Source: Sphaerulina vaccinii
Lineage: Eukaryota; Ascomycota; Dothideomycetes; Mycosphaerellales; Mycosphaerellaceae
Direction of reading: 5' to 3'
Assembly (NCBI GenBank): GCA_022570795.1
Contig: JAKUDP010000028.1
Span: 806,001 to 870,000, forward strand
DNA length: 64,000 nt
Under the pieces are notes generated by a model. The model was not told the origin of the DNA. It ran no database searches and saw nothing but the letters and a program-made list of their open reading frames with translations. The translations under genes were made by a program, and so were the position numbers. Every line of letters begins with the position of its first letter. Within the stretch, counting starts at the first letter, position 1. Positions 21,390-32,564 of this stretch are shown piece by piece.

Positions 21390-23417
21390 ATGGACTCGTC
21401 GCGTGGCCCACCGCGGGTCAAGAACAAGGCCCCAGCGCCGCAGCAAATTTCTGCAGAACAGCTGCTCCGAGAAGCTGTGGACCGCCAGGAACCTGCGCTC
21501 GCAGCACCTACACAGCGATTTGCTGACCTCGAGGAGCTCCATGAATATCAAGGCCGGAAACGAAAAGAATTCGAAGACTATGTCCGCCGCAACAGGCTTA
21601 ACATGGGCAATTGGTTCCGCTATGCCGCCTGGGAACTGGAGCAGAAGGAATACCGTCGTGCTCGCTCCGTCTTTGAACGAGCATTGGACTGCGAACCGAC
21701 GAATGTGCAGCTATGGGTTAGATACATTGAAGCAGAGATGAAGGAGAGGAACATCAACCATGCTCGAAATCTGCTCGATCGCGCCGTGACCATTCAGCCG
21801 AGAGTCGATAAGCTGTGGTACAAGTATGTCTACATGGAGGAGATGTTGGGGAACGTGGCCGGCACACGTGCTGTCTTCGAAAGATGGATGAGCTGGGAAC
21901 CAGATGAGCTTGCTTGGGCCGCATACATCAAACTGGAGACGAGATATGGTGAATTTGATCGTGCACGCAACATATTCGAGCGCTTCACGATTGTACACCC
22001 GGAGCCAAGGAACTGGATCAAGTGGGCGCGTTTCGAAGAGGCCAACGGCACAAGCGACCTGGTTCGAGAAGTCTTCGGCATGGCGATAGAAACCCTGGGA
22101 GACGAATTCATGGATGAGAAGCTTTTCATCGCGTATGCAAGGTTTGAGGCCAAGCTGAAAGAGTTTGAGCGAGCTCGGGCAATCTACAAGTATGCTCTAG
22201 ATCGTATGCCTCGATCCAAGTCTGCCACACTCCACAAGTCATACACAACTTTCGAGAAGCAATTTGGTGATCGCGAAGGAGTGGAGGATGTCGTGCTTTC
22301 GAAGCGACGGGTTCTTTATGAAGAGCAGGTCAAAGACAATCCGAAAGATTACGACGCTTGGTTCGACTACGCCCGCCTTGAAGAAGCTGGAGGTGATCCT
22401 GACCGCGTGCGAGAGGTGTACGAGCGTGCGGTCGCCCAGCTGCCTCCTTCACACGAGAAGCGGCATTGGAGGAGGTACATATATCTCTGGATCTTCTACG
22501 CTATGTATGAGGAGCTCACGACCAAAGACCTGGATCGTGCGCAGCAAGTGTATGATGAAGCAATCAAGATTGTGCCACACAAGAAGTTCACATTCGCGAA
22601 GCTTTGGGTGCTCAAGGCACAATTTCACCTTCGAAGACAAGAGCTGGACCGAGCGAGAAAGACACTGGGAATGGCCATCGGACTCTGCCCGAAGAACAAA
22701 CTTTTCCGATCATATATCGAGCTGGAACTCAAGCTCTTCGAATTTGTGCGATGTCGAACCCTGTATGAGAAGTGGATTGAGTTCGACTCGAGCAACTCAC
22801 AGGGCTGGATCAAGTTTGCGGAACTTGAGAGAGGGCTCGAGGACTTGGAACGTGCACGCGCCATCTTCGAATTGGCCATCCAGCAGGAACAGCTGGATAT
22901 GCCGGAACTTGCCTGGAAAGCTTACATTGACTTCGAAGAGGAAGAGGGCGAATTTGATAAGACCCGTGATCTGTACGAGCGCCTCTTGGAGAGAACGCAG
23001 CATGTTAAGGTCTGGATCTCGTATGCCCACTTCGAGATCAACGTTCCCGATTCGACAGACCAGATCTCCGGCGATTCTGAAGATGCACCTGTGTCTGACG
23101 CTGCAAAGGCGAGAGCGAGGCAAGTGTTTGAGCGTGCGCATAAGGCATATAAGGAGAGACAGCTGGTCGACGAGCGAGTCTCGCTTCTTGGTGCGTGGAA
23201 GAGCTTTGAGGATACACATGGTTCGAGCGAGCAGATCGAGAAGGTGGCCAAGATGCTGCCGAGGAAGGTCAAGAAGAGGAGAAAGCTGGACGATGGCACT
23301 TTCGAGGAGTACATGGATTACGTCTTCCCAGCGGACGACGAGAGCAGCGCCAAGATGAACAAGCTCATGATGGCAGCCCAAAAGTGGAAGCAGTCACAAG
23401 CGAGTGGCGAGGCCTGA
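21390..23417 (+). CDS. CLF1: Spliceosome assembly factor Clf1 (crooked-neck like)
   Basis: Single exon, 675 residues. Nearly the whole protein is HAT (half-a-TPR) repeats, recognisable by recurring W-x(2)-Y/W and E-R-A patterns such as RARSVFERAL, HARNLLDRAV and RARAIYKYAL, at least a dozen copies. Clf1 is the scaffold of the Prp19-associated (NineTeen) complex and contacts Cef1, Isy1 and Syf1 during activation of the spliceosome. The ATG at 21390 (MDSSRG) matches the family; an in-frame ATG 65 codons upstream (21195) would add an unlike, partly hydrophobic extension and is probably not used. A Lys-rich stretch (PRKVKKRRK) near residue 632 is NLS-like. Confidence 0.95.
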   Translation: MDSSRGPPRVKNKAPAPQQISAEQLLREAVDRQEPALAAPTQRFADLEELHEYQGRKRKEFEDYVRRNRLNMGNWFRYAAWELEQKEYRRARSVFERALDCEPTNVQLWVRYIEAEMKERNINHARNLLDRAVTIQPRVDKLWYKYVYMEEMLGNVAGTRAVFERWMSWEPDELAWAAYIKLETRYGEFDRARNIFERFTIVHPEPRNWIKWARFEEANGTSDLVREVFGMAIETLGDEFMDEKLFIAYARFEAKLKEFERARAIYKYALDRMPRSKSATLHKSYTTFEKQFGDREGVEDVVLSKRRVLYEEQVKDNPKDYDAWFDYARLEEAGGDPDRVREVYERAVAQLPPSHEKRHWRRYIYLWIFYAMYEELTTKDLDRAQQVYDEAIKIVPHKKFTFAKLWVLKAQFHLRRQELDRARKTLGMAIGLCPKNKLFRSYIELELKLFEFVRCRTLYEKWIEFDSSNSQGWIKFAELERGLEDLERARAIFELAIQQEQLDMPELAWKAYIDFEEEEGEFDKTRDLYERLLERTQHVKVWISYAHFEINVPDSTDQISGDSEDAPVSDAAKARARQVFERAHKAYKERQLVDERVSLLGAWKSFEDTHGSSEQIEKVAKMLPRKVKKRRKLDDGTFEEYMDYVFPADDESSAKMNKLMMAAQKWKQSQASGEA

Positions 23418-24314
23418 AAACTGGCGCGTCAGACGGAAAGCAACCGATCGATCAGACCATCCACGATGTTATTCTCCTCGCAAGAGCGGGATCGTCAGTG
23501 GTTCCGCTGCGAACGTCCTTGGTGAACATTGAGCTGACTGAGGATCTCCCAGCTCTCCAGGCTATCGCCCAAGCGGGCCAATTCGCGAGAGCAACGCGGC
23601 TGCAAATATCTCACGAGGTCCAAATATACCGACGTGTACCTGGCTCCGAGCGAGGCCTGCACAGCCGGTACGTGGAGTATGAAGCATGTATCCTCGCGAC
23701 TCACGAGAGAAAGACACTCTCGCTCGCTGGTCCAGAACTCCGTGAACAGCATCTGCCACTGGGCTGCTTTAGCGTTCAATGACAGCAGGCCAAGTGCGAG
23801 CTCTTGCAGCGGAGAAGTGGCTGCTTCACGAAGCTACATCTCGTATGATCAGAGCCTCTCGGACTGCGAGCTCGGCCAGTACCAGAGAAGTCCTTCGCAG
23901 CGTGTTCAGTAGGCAGGAAGTAGTCTCTACTGCAGGGAGGGAATGTGCTGAGTTTGAAGCTTCACACAGTGCGCTTCCACCGGAATCAATGCCAATGCCT
24001 GTTCTCTGATGCTACTTCACATCCGTGATCTTCAATTTCTCCTTTCTGTTATTGTCTTAATGTCTGTTCGTAACAGCCATCTGTGCTTTCCATCCAGTCT
24101 CCGCTCTGTTGCCAGGGAAAGAGCTACTCGACCTGTTCGGATCGGGTCAGCTTCACTTCGTGACCACTTTTGATCAATCTGAGCACAACATTCCATACTA
24201 TTGACTTCACTCGATCATCAATTAAAATATTTCTACAAGACTCTTCCACCATTTTGCCAAGAAATACTGCTTCAGAAGCCAGCGGCTCTTCGGCACGCCT
24301 CTCCGTCACCAAAT
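23418..24314. other. Intergenic region downstream of Clf1
   Basis: About 900 bp with short overlapping open frames and no recognisable product. It should hold the Clf1 3' UTR and the promoter of the DUF2293-like gene. Confidence 0.5.
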
Positions 24315-24992
24315 ATGCAGGTCCAATCTGCGACGGCGTTTGTCGACTCATATGCCTTCAACAACGCGATCTCACGCGTTCGCGGACCACCAACAAGATA
24401 TGTTATGCCTCAGCAGCAACAGGACCTCTCGAATCTATCGCCGTTAGAACAGAGAGCTCGGAAACGAGAATGGTAGGCAACCAATCTGACATATAAGTCA
24501 CTCATTTGGGACATCTGCTAACTTTCTTTATAGGAATCGAGGACCACTGACTGATCTCTTCCCAAGACTACCAGAGATAACACTCGAACGACTCTTAGAC
24601 ATCATCATCGACAAAGGCTTCACATACAACTTGGGACATAGCAGACTTGCGAACTCAAGACGCTACACCGCTATCGTTGTAGCTCATTGTCGACATGCCT
24701 TTTCAAGCTATGATCAGCTCCTACTTGGAAAAGTAGAGCGATATGAAGCTAGAAGAAGAACTGCAGATCAAGTATGGAAAGTTTTGAGAGAATGGTCACC
24801 TTGGGATAAGGATAATGAGGTTTTGGAAAGGTGCTTCAAGGCTACGCTTTTATCACCGGAGGAAAGAGATCCTAGTTGGGATCCTATGGTGAGCTTTGCC
24901 TTTGCGTACAGTATCATGGGTTATGCGCTGACTTTTGTTAGGATGTGGATGAGGAATCTGAGTATGAGGATGATCCTATGGATCTTGATTGA
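24315..24992 (+). CDS. DUF2293-like small nuclear-type protein
   Basis: Exons 24315-24472, 24534-24888 and 24942-24992 give 187 residues. The middle exon contains the block RYTAIVVAHCRHAFSSYDQL followed by an ARRRTADQVWKVLREW helix, the pattern of DUF2293, a fungal domain of unknown function. The last exon is a short acidic tail (DEESEYEDD) reached only by splicing the 53-nt intron; read-through would give a hydrophobic nonsense tail. The first intron is 61 nt. The ATG at 24315 is the only ATG in the open part of the first exon. No catalytic residue is known for the family. Confidence 0.75.
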
Positions 24993-25163
24993 ATGTCGAA
25001 CTCATATGCAGACGCGTTGTCGGGATACTGATGATGCTGTGAATTTTGCTGCGTGAAGTACACAAGCTCGATAGCGGCGACAAAAGCCTGGATGTGTCGA
25101 TGCTACCGAATCTGGTGACGATTGCACAAGACTTGTGACTATGCACGAATGCTTATCTCTCTC

Positions 25164-26699
25164 TCACGACTTGGCTCCTGTTTTGTCCGCGCCTTCTTGA
25201 CCTTCGATATACTTGCTGTACTCCTCCAATCGCTTGGCCTCCTCGGCCTCCTTATCCGTGTCCTTCTTAAACGATTTCTTGAACTTTTCTTCGCCAGTTG
25301 AGATGGTTGCAACTAAAGGTCGCTTAGAGTAGCCTCTCCCATCGAAAGCGTCAGCACATGCTCGGGCAGCCATGGCATTGCTGAACCGGATGGTCACGAT
25401 GCCGTCCTCTTCCTGATCGAACATGGTGATGTTCTTTACGTCGCCATGCTTCTCGGCCTCTTCTCTCATGTCCAACATGATGTCTTCTCGGATGTCTTCA
25501 TCTTCAGCAAGTTCCTCGAGTGTGAAGACATTCTTGAGCACCACTACTTTGTCAGAGCGAGAAGACGTCTGTTTCATGGTCGAGACATCGTCGTCGGACC
25601 AATCAGCGAGGCGACTGTTCATCTCCTCGGCTTTCTTCTTAGTCTTCACTTTGGAAGGCTTGCCTTTGTAGGCAGCATTTGCTGCATTTGCTGCACTACG
25701 ATCTTCGGCCACAGTGTCTTCCTTATGGCGCTTGTAGCTGTGGTCGGCTTCTGCGACAGCAATCACGCCGGTCGGCAGATCGGGGTCCCGTGGGAACTCA
25801 TAGCCGTCTTGCATGTTGATAGCCATGGCGACCGATTCAGGTCGGAAGTAGATGATCAAGGCTTCGCCCTTGAAATTGCCATCTTTGTCGTTGTACAGCT
25901 TGATGCGCTTTTCGTTGTCGTCGGGGCTCTCAGCAATGATGCCGAACTTCTGAAAACACGTCCGGACTTCTTCCACGTCGACATCGCTTGGCAGCCCAGA
26001 GACGAAGACAGCGGTTGATCGTCGTTCGGCTTTGGGCTTGGACTCGGCAGCTCCAGAGGCACTGGCTTTGGATTTCTTGTTAGATTCGGACTGCGGAGGG
26101 CTGTTAGTGCTACTGCCACATTGCGGCACTGATGCCATTGTCTTGGATATAGCCAAAGGCAAGGAGTTGAGGTTTGATTTGTAGAGGAGTAAATCTTTCT
26201 CGCTCTTCCGTCCCGTATGAGAACGACTGTCCTTGGCTGGTACCACTTACATCTTCTTGGTCGGCCTTGCGCTTCTTGACAGGGTCGAGAGCGGGCGCCT
26301 CATCATCAACACCTGCGACCTTGTAGATTTCGGCTTGCTGCTTCATAAGAGCTTCGTCCATCTATAGCGCAGTGGAAACACATGGTCAGAGGGCACGTTG
26401 ACCGGTAAAGTAGCATTGCTGGGTGTTGTTCATGCTTGCTTGCTCGCATGGCATTTATATCATATCACGCCGTGCATGTCGCGCACGCAGGCCAGCGCCT
26501 GCCGGTCAAAGGCGGACAGACACAAGTCTGGGTGTGGTGTGCGTACCGTCTTGCTCCATTTGCTGGGGCCAGCCAGCCATTCCCACTCTTCACCATCTTC
26601 ATCTTCGAGAATATACGACGAGCTCTCCTTGGAGTATGATATGCGCGAGTCGTCGTCGAAGTCTTCCGGGTTCTCGGGAAACGGCGCTCGTTTGGCCAT
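25164..26699 (-). CDS. Tat-SF1/Cus2-like U2 snRNP splicing factor
   Basis: Exons 26699-26547, 26361-26251 and 26090-25164 give 396 residues. Exon 1 has an acidic N-terminus and a GPSKWSKT turn; exon 2 carries AEIYKVAGVDDEAPALDP, a block characteristic of Tat-SF1/Cus2. RRM1 lies at about 112-185 (AVFVSGLPSDVDVEEVR) and a second, UHM-type RRM at about 255-350 (VVVLKNVFTLEEL, with an unusually placed RGY in place of the usual R-x-F). The family helps U2 snRNA fold and bridges to SF3b. Both introns are long for this window (185 and 160 nt). It lies two genes from Clf1 and divergent from the lipase gene. Confidence 0.86.
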
Positions 26700-27233
26700 G
26701 TTGTTCGTCGTTGTCGGTGAGGGTGGTGATGATATCGGGAGTGAGAGCTGGCGATGGAGGTCGTGGAAAGAAAGGTGAAGTCGCACAAGACTCGAGAAGC
26801 TTCACACGTTCGCGATCAACCAAAACAGCACATCACCTTCCCACGACATACGACATACATCTCTTTTTCTTCCTGACCAACGTCCCTTGACATTATGAAA
26901 CAGCTCTGCCGAAACTGAAATACAACAAACGCAGACGTCACTGCAGCAGCGACACCTCCGAGACATCCTAGTGCCCAATCCTTCTTCATCACACTTTCTC
27001 GTAGCGTGTAGCCATCGGCGTCGACCTCTCATACCCGCGTAACGACATGGCTACCACGATGTTAGCAGAGGACGCTTTCCTGGAGAAACCCTTCTCCTAC
27101 TGCTTCTAATAGACAGTGGATCAACATGACGTTCTTCTATTCAGCTCATTTCTGTTGCCCTCGATAAGCCCGGGCTACGAGCAAATCAGCTTCTCGCCGC
27201 GCACGCGCAGCATTTGTACATACCGCACATATC
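26700..27233. promoter_or_regulatory. Divergent promoter region, Tat-SF1 and PAF-AH-like genes
   Basis: 534 bp separate the two start codons. Pyrimidine-rich tracts are present on the plus strand (about 26850-26885). No coding gene is supported. Confidence 0.5.
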
Positions 27234-29275
27234 ATGAGTCTACCAACAGGACACCCGGAGCTGGGTGCAGAAAAGTCAAGTAAACCGCCACATGCGAAAA
27301 AGTCCAAACGAAGAGCTCCACGAGGATTCAGAGATATACCATGGCTACCTGGCAAGACACTTCCTACATACACTGGGCCATACCCAGTAGGCACGATGGA
27401 AATTGAATGCCCGGCCTCGAATCCAAGATCATTTTCACACATTACAAGAAACAAGCGACATATCCTTCAGCTCGAGACTGTACTGATGACGATTTACTAT
27501 CCTGCTGCGATCGATCAAGAAGAGAAGCTTCCTAAAACGAGCAGCAAGTTCTCCAGAGAACTGTGGTTAGGGCGACCTCGAGTCTCCATCGCAAATGGAT
27601 ATGGCAAATTTGCTGGGGTTGGTCCTTTAGCTGTTCCAGTCTTTGCAGCCACCATGTTGACCAAGCTACCGGCGTTTCGCAATGCACCTCCAGCGCGATA
27701 CTGGGCTCCTGAAGTCGACACTAAAAAAGAAGGCCTCAAGGCTAAGCACGAGGCAGGGCCGAAACCAAAGGAGGATTCGCCTGAGGAACCTGAGTTTCCA
27801 GTGATCCTCTTCTCCCAGTAAGTATAAAAGAGACAGCGTGATTGGTACGCTCGATGCGCGGTGAAGCTCGAGCACACTGCCGCGAGCCGCTGATGGATAC
27901 TCCTTTAAAGACTTGCCTTCTTGGAGATACTCGCTGACCAATTGACCTTCTCGTGTTTAGTGGGCTAGGGGGCACGAGGACAATGTACTCGTCTGTTTGT
28001 GGAGAGTTCGCCTCGTATGGCTTCGTAGTCGTTGCAGTTGAGCATCGTGATGGATCTGGTCCACGAACTTACATAAACCATGCCAAAAGTGGAACTGGCA
28101 CGGTGACTGACCTGGAGAAACGTGGCAAGCTCGACCATCATCACTACGAGAAGAAACAAGGTTATGCAATCATCGACTACATCTTTCCCAAAGATAACCC
28201 TATGGATACAGCTCCTTCCAACGACAAGGGTGTGGATACCGAGCTTCGAGACGCACAGAAAGATCTACGTCTGGCAGAGATCGAAGAAGCGTATAGTGTT
28301 CTCACCGAAATCGTGAAAGGTAATGGCAAGATGATCTCGGACCGAAACCTGAGGAAAAAGGGTTACAAGGGTAGCTCGCGTCATGGCCTGGAAGGTGTGG
28401 ATTGGTCGCAGTGGAAAGGCAGAGCAAGACTTGACCATGTGACAGCTGCCGGACACTCATTCGGCGCTGCAACTACAGTCGACATCCTGCGCCTGGGCGA
28501 AAGATTCCATTATGTCTCACAAGGCATCATCTACGACATCTGGGGTGCTGGAACTCGTGTGGCTAACGACGAGAAGCCAGACAATCGCATTCACGCGCCT
28601 TTGCTGGCAATCAACAGTGAAGCCTTTGCATACTGGCCTTCGAACTTTGAACTCGTGGAGTCAATGATCAAGGAAGCTGAGAGTGAGCCACTGCCTTGTC
28701 CGGCATGGCTTCTTACGATCCGAGGCACAGTGCATATCTCGCAGTCAGACTTCAGTCTGTTATATCCGCACGTATCCAGCTTCTTTCTGAAGATGATGGC
28801 AAACCCACAAAGAGCTTTGGACCTCAACATCAACGCAAGTCTTGAGTTTCTCGATCAGACCCTGCCTGAAGAATTGGCAGTAGTGAATCGAGCCTACCAG
28901 AACGAAAAGTTACTGGAGCAAAGCTTAAACCCTCTCGAGCGGATTGCCTCGAACCTTCTACATAAGCCCACAGATGAGAAGTGGATCGCGGCTCGACTAC
29001 ACATACGGCATGAATGGCTTTATCGCTTAAGTCCTAAGCTCTTCCGTGAGCTATCTAGGAGGGAGGACAAGCGCCACGGGAAGACTGTCGAGGCTGGAGA
29101 TGAGGTCTGGCTACACTGTAAGCCTACGAAGGAGAGCGTAGAGAAGTACTTGGAGCGCACTAGTGGCAGATCAAAATCCGATGCTGTACATGAGAAGACA
29201 GCGGATGGTAGTGGTCCTGCAGAGCCTGTTGATCCTCAGAACCAAGGAATTTATAGCAGCTCCTCAAGTTCCTGA
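27234..29275 (+). CDS. PAF-acetylhydrolase-like alpha/beta hydrolase
   Basis: Exons 27234-27817 and 27961-29275 give 632 residues. The oxyanion-type motif ILFSHGLGG is created by the splice, supporting the 143-nt intron. The nucleophile elbow is GHSFGA (about residue 360), and a GTVHISQSDF block supplies the likely catalytic His, as in group VII PLA2/PAF acetylhydrolases. These enzymes hydrolyse short or oxidised acyl chains of phospholipids. There is no signal peptide; the N-terminus is basic (KKSKRRAPRG), so a cytosolic or membrane-associated enzyme is likely. A Lys/Glu-rich insert (about 160-185) and a Ser-run C-terminus are lineage features. Confidence 0.87.
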
Positions 29276-29381
29276 CAGAATCGATTACTTCTCAGACCGG
29301 CCGTTGTCCACCGGGCTCGGCATGATCGTCCTCCTCATAACTATTGGCCAGTGATTGCACAAAACCTGCTTGCCGAACCAT

Positions 29382-31547
29382 TCAGAGTTGTGGGGACATC
29401 AGCTGCTTGGACATTTCCTCAGTATAATCACTGCCAGCACACTCGCTCTTCAAGATGGGCCTCATCTTATTCACACGCACAGTGTACCACATCTCCTTCC
29501 TGTCGCCTCCAAGTTCACCTCCTAAGACTTTCTGCTTGAGTTCTATCAAGAACGTGTGGAAAGGCTCGGGATGCTCATACTCCTCGCATGCTTCTCTCAT
29601 CACGCGAATACCTTCTATCGCGCGCCCGTAAGCTGATCCACCTACTGAATGCTTGATCCAGTCGAAGATGACAAACTTCAGCTGCTTGCATGCGTCCTCG
29701 ATCTGCTCAAGACCGTCTGCTGTTTCGACCATTTGCTTGAATTCTGGAACTGCGTTCTTGGGGTCCAGTCTCTTGCTCTTCCTGCCCGGGTCGTGTGCAA
29801 GTAAGGCGGCCACATCAAGGTCGGATAGCGGCTTTGAGGTCTCTTTACGATTCCATTTCTTCCCGCGAGCTTTCGGAGGTACCTTCTTAACCTCTCCAGC
29901 TTTGATGACTCGTTCGAGAGCAGGCTTGGCCTGCTCTACAAGATCTTCTGGAGGATGATCGTACTTGCGGATGATAGGCCGTGCTTCTGGTAGGTCTGCT
30001 TCTGGAAAGATCGCTCGGTGGCGAATGACGTGCTGTAAGCGATGCAGTTTTGGCATATAAGTGTCGTCAGGGGCTCCATACTCTGTGGTCTCTCCTTCGT
30101 CATTCGTGGCTGCGCTCGACAAATCCATGGCATCGACATAGTCGCTCATGGCAGACAGGAGATCGTCGTTTGGCAGATGCCGGTGCACTTTCAGTGACTT
30201 TCCAGACACTGTAAGCACCCGATCAAGGGGCGGAAATTTGTAGTTTCTGACGTCTTCTGAGAACGGCAATTCGACATCGTAGAGACACTCAAAGTCAGGC
30301 TCGATATTCGGTGCCAGTAGCAGAAGCTTCGGATTGCTGTTCTCCTTGGCAACGTAGCGTGCGACTGCATACGAGTCAAGCTCGTAGAGAGCATGCACGA
30401 ATGATGAAAGAGCCATCGATGCCTTCTCATCGGCTTTCTTGGATACGATCATGAATGCCCGCGATAGATCGAGATAACGTCGATACTGATCCTTGTGTAC
30501 GAAGCCAAGTACGTCTAGCCCAGGTACGGTCTCGAACGTGGTTACATTATGATCGCTCTCGGATATGTGTACCGCCGTCCTGCCATACTCGTAGCCCTTT
30601 GCCAGGTCATCGCGCTCAGCGTCCTTCTTGCCGCCTGGCGCGTTCTCGTCTTGGACCTGATACGTTCGGGTCATGCGTACTGCTGAAAGGCCATCATCGC
30701 CACCGTTCTCACCGCCATTCTGCGAAGCCGCAAAGCTCTGACTGGCACCATGTCGTACCACGAACGCGCTTGAGCTGGGACATGTTGCTTTCATGATCTT
30801 GGGGTAGCGTTCCACGCTGATTGTGAAGGCATCTTCATATTGCTCCGGATTGCCCAGTGTAAGGTAGCCCCGATAGCTAGGAGTCGGGCGGACTGCCTTG
30901 ACTCTGGGCATCTGCAATTCGTCGTTGGCTTGCAGCATCGTGCCGAAGGTACCATCGCAGTCTTCGCAAAGGGTACGCAGGATGGCTTCGTTCTCGGCCT
31001 TGATCGAATCCTTGTCTTCTTCCTTGAAGTTGTAGTCGGGATCATCGAAGTCAACTCCTAAGACAACCAGGTTGATCTTATCTTCCAAGATTTTCTTCTT
31101 GATCTCTGGCAGCAGGTCGACTTCCATCCTTCCACGACCGTCTGTAATGAGAACAATGGTACGAACATATTGCAACTTCTTACAAGTTTCGTGTATCTTC
31201 TGTACGGCAATGACAAGAGCGTCTATCGCATCTCCGTCTTCGGCGCGACTCACTTTCAACTTGTCCCGTAGTCGTCGAACATCCGGCATCAGCACCTGGC
31301 TGATCTCATGAAGAACACTGACATTCTGGTAGCTGTCGCCATCGGCTAAGTCGTTCTCACTCTCGTTAGTTCGTAGCCCGATCACGCCAGCCATTGCAGT
31401 TTTGCGACCCGTGGCGATGGTGGTAGTAATCTTGTCCCAAAAGTATTCCAAGGCCCAATCCAGGTTCGATTGCGTTCGGCCATGGCTCTTCTCGCCCATG
31501 GTCCGACCAACGTCGACGATATAGACAGTAGCTTCCTTTCCTGCCAT
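29382..31547 (-). CDS. KU80: Ku80 subunit of the DNA end-binding Ku complex
   Basis: Single exon, 721 residues. It has an N-terminal vWA-like domain (ATVYIVDVGRTMG, about 5-230), the Ku beta-barrel core (about 250-480) with TYQVQDENAPGGKK bridge region, and a C-terminal helical Ku-PK-binding-type domain (about 590-700). Ku70/Ku80 binds double-strand ends to start non-homologous end joining and acts at telomeres. The ATG at 31547 (MAGKEATVY) matches the family. A further in-frame ATG at 31724 would add 59 Cys-rich residues and is unlikely. It is divergent from the TMEM205-like gene with 220 bp between starts; SCB- and MCB-like boxes lie upstream. Confidence 0.95.
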   Translation of the reverse strand: MAGKEATVYIVDVGRTMGEKSHGRTQSNLDWALEYFWDKITTTIATGRKTAMAGVIGLRTNESENDLADGDSYQNVSVLHEISQVLMPDVRRLRDKLKVSRAEDGDAIDALVIAVQKIHETCKKLQYVRTIVLITDGRGRMEVDLLPEIKKKILEDKINLVVLGVDFDDPDYNFKEEDKDSIKAENEAILRTLCEDCDGTFGTMLQANDELQMPRVKAVRPTPSYRGYLTLGNPEQYEDAFTISVERYPKIMKATCPSSSAFVVRHGASQSFAASQNGGENGGDDGLSAVRMTRTYQVQDENAPGGKKDAERDDLAKGYEYGRTAVHISESDHNVTTFETVPGLDVLGFVHKDQYRRYLDLSRAFMIVSKKADEKASMALSSFVHALYELDSYAVARYVAKENSNPKLLLLAPNIEPDFECLYDVELPFSEDVRNYKFPPLDRVLTVSGKSLKVHRHLPNDDLLSAMSDYVDAMDLSSAATNDEGETTEYGAPDDTYMPKLHRLQHVIRHRAIFPEADLPEARPIIRKYDHPPEDLVEQAKPALERVIKAGEVKKVPPKARGKKWNRKETSKPLSDLDVAALLAHDPGRKSKRLDPKNAVPEFKQMVETADGLEQIEDACKQLKFVIFDWIKHSVGGSAYGRAIEGIRVMREACEEYEHPEPFHTFLIELKQKVLGGELGGDRKEMWYTVRVNKMRPILKSECAGSDYTEEMSKQLMSPQL

Positions 31548-31767
31548 CTTGCAATCTGTGCGGTGCTGGTGGTGTTTGAAGTTACATTTTGTAGTAGGAG
31601 CAGGCACGAACGACGTGAAGCCGCAGGCAGCCGTCACGAAAGTGACGCGAGATTTTAGGCAAGAGCGCATAAAGTTATGCAAAATGATATCACCACTGTA
31701 ACCACACCATCCTTCAGTTGCCATCTACACACTTGTGTTCATCAACCTGAACGAAACAACAATCACG
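31548..31767. promoter_or_regulatory. Shared divergent promoter of Ku80 and TMEM205-like gene
   Basis: 220 bp between start codons. CACGAAA at 31635-31641 equals the yeast SCB consensus and ACGCGA at 31645-31650 resembles an MCB core, about 90-100 bp upstream of Ku80. Functional use is not shown by the sequence. Confidence 0.45.
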
Positions 31768-32436
31768 ATGGTATCCTTCTCTGACCCCAAGGCGTACCAT
31801 ATCATCACATATGGAACGCTCCTCGGCTCCAATCTCTTTCAGACGTTTCTGGCAGGTCCTTTAGCATTTAAGGCGCTCCCTCGACCTCAATTCAGGTAAG
31901 AGGATAGCGAAGGGCTCACAAAGCTATGCTACAGGACTGACTATGTATACAGCACTCTCCAGCAAGCCATATTCCCACCTTACTTTGGCTTTCAAACAGC
32001 CTTGCCACTGATGCTTGCCTTGACATGGCCAGGCGATCGACTCGCGGCGGCTGGTGATGCTGTGGCGAGGCAACATGCTGGATACTCAGGACTTCTAGAG
32101 GAACACAACCGATGGATTGCTCTTGTGCCCATCCTGACGATGTTCGCCACAAGTCTGGCGAATCTACTCGTACTTGGCCCGGCCACAACGAAGGTTATGA
32201 AGGAGAGGAAGCATCAAGGTAAGTGATCATGTCTATGAAATGCATACTGTTGGCTAATGCAACATGTCTCAGAAACGAGAGATGGCAAGCGCTACTACGA
32301 CCCTGGGCCGAAGACTCCTGAGATGCAGCGCCTCAATTCTTCCTTCGCGAAGCTGCATGGTGCATCATCTCTAGCCAATGTGGTTGGCTTGGGAGCTATG
32401 CTTATGTATGCCTTCACGCTTGCAGACAAGCTTTAG
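31768..32436 (+). CDS. TMEM205-like (DUF4149) membrane protein
   Basis: Exons 31768-31895, 31953-32218 and 32273-32436 give 185 residues. Four hydrophobic helices are visible: HIITYGTLLGSNLFQTFLAG, the FGFQTALPLMLALTW segment, WIALVPILTMFATSLANLLVL, and a last helix near ANVVGLGAMLMYAFTLADKL. The PTTKVM-like turn (GPATTKVMKERKHQ) and layout fit the TMEM205 domain family, membrane proteins of poorly known function, in some eukaryotes linked to drug resistance. Introns are 57 and 54 nt with in-frame stops. The promoter is shared with Ku80. Confidence 0.85.
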
Positions 32437-32564
32437 ATTCTTTGAAAAGTGTCTAGCATATGCATATCAAAATCAAGAAAAGTCTCTAGACCTGCCAGTC
32501 TTCCCTCTCGATCTTTAATTGGCGTGTGAATCAGCCGGATGCAATGTATGATGTTGAGTTGTGC

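Noticed and set aside
22264..23358. Plus-strand 364-codon frame overlapping Clf1
   Set aside because: Arg/Ser-rich out-of-frame reading of the HAT-repeat gene.
31548..31724. In-frame upstream ATG of Ku80 (59 extra residues)
   Set aside because: The extension is Cys-rich, unlike the family, covers the shared promoter, and the internal ATG matches known Ku80 N-termini.
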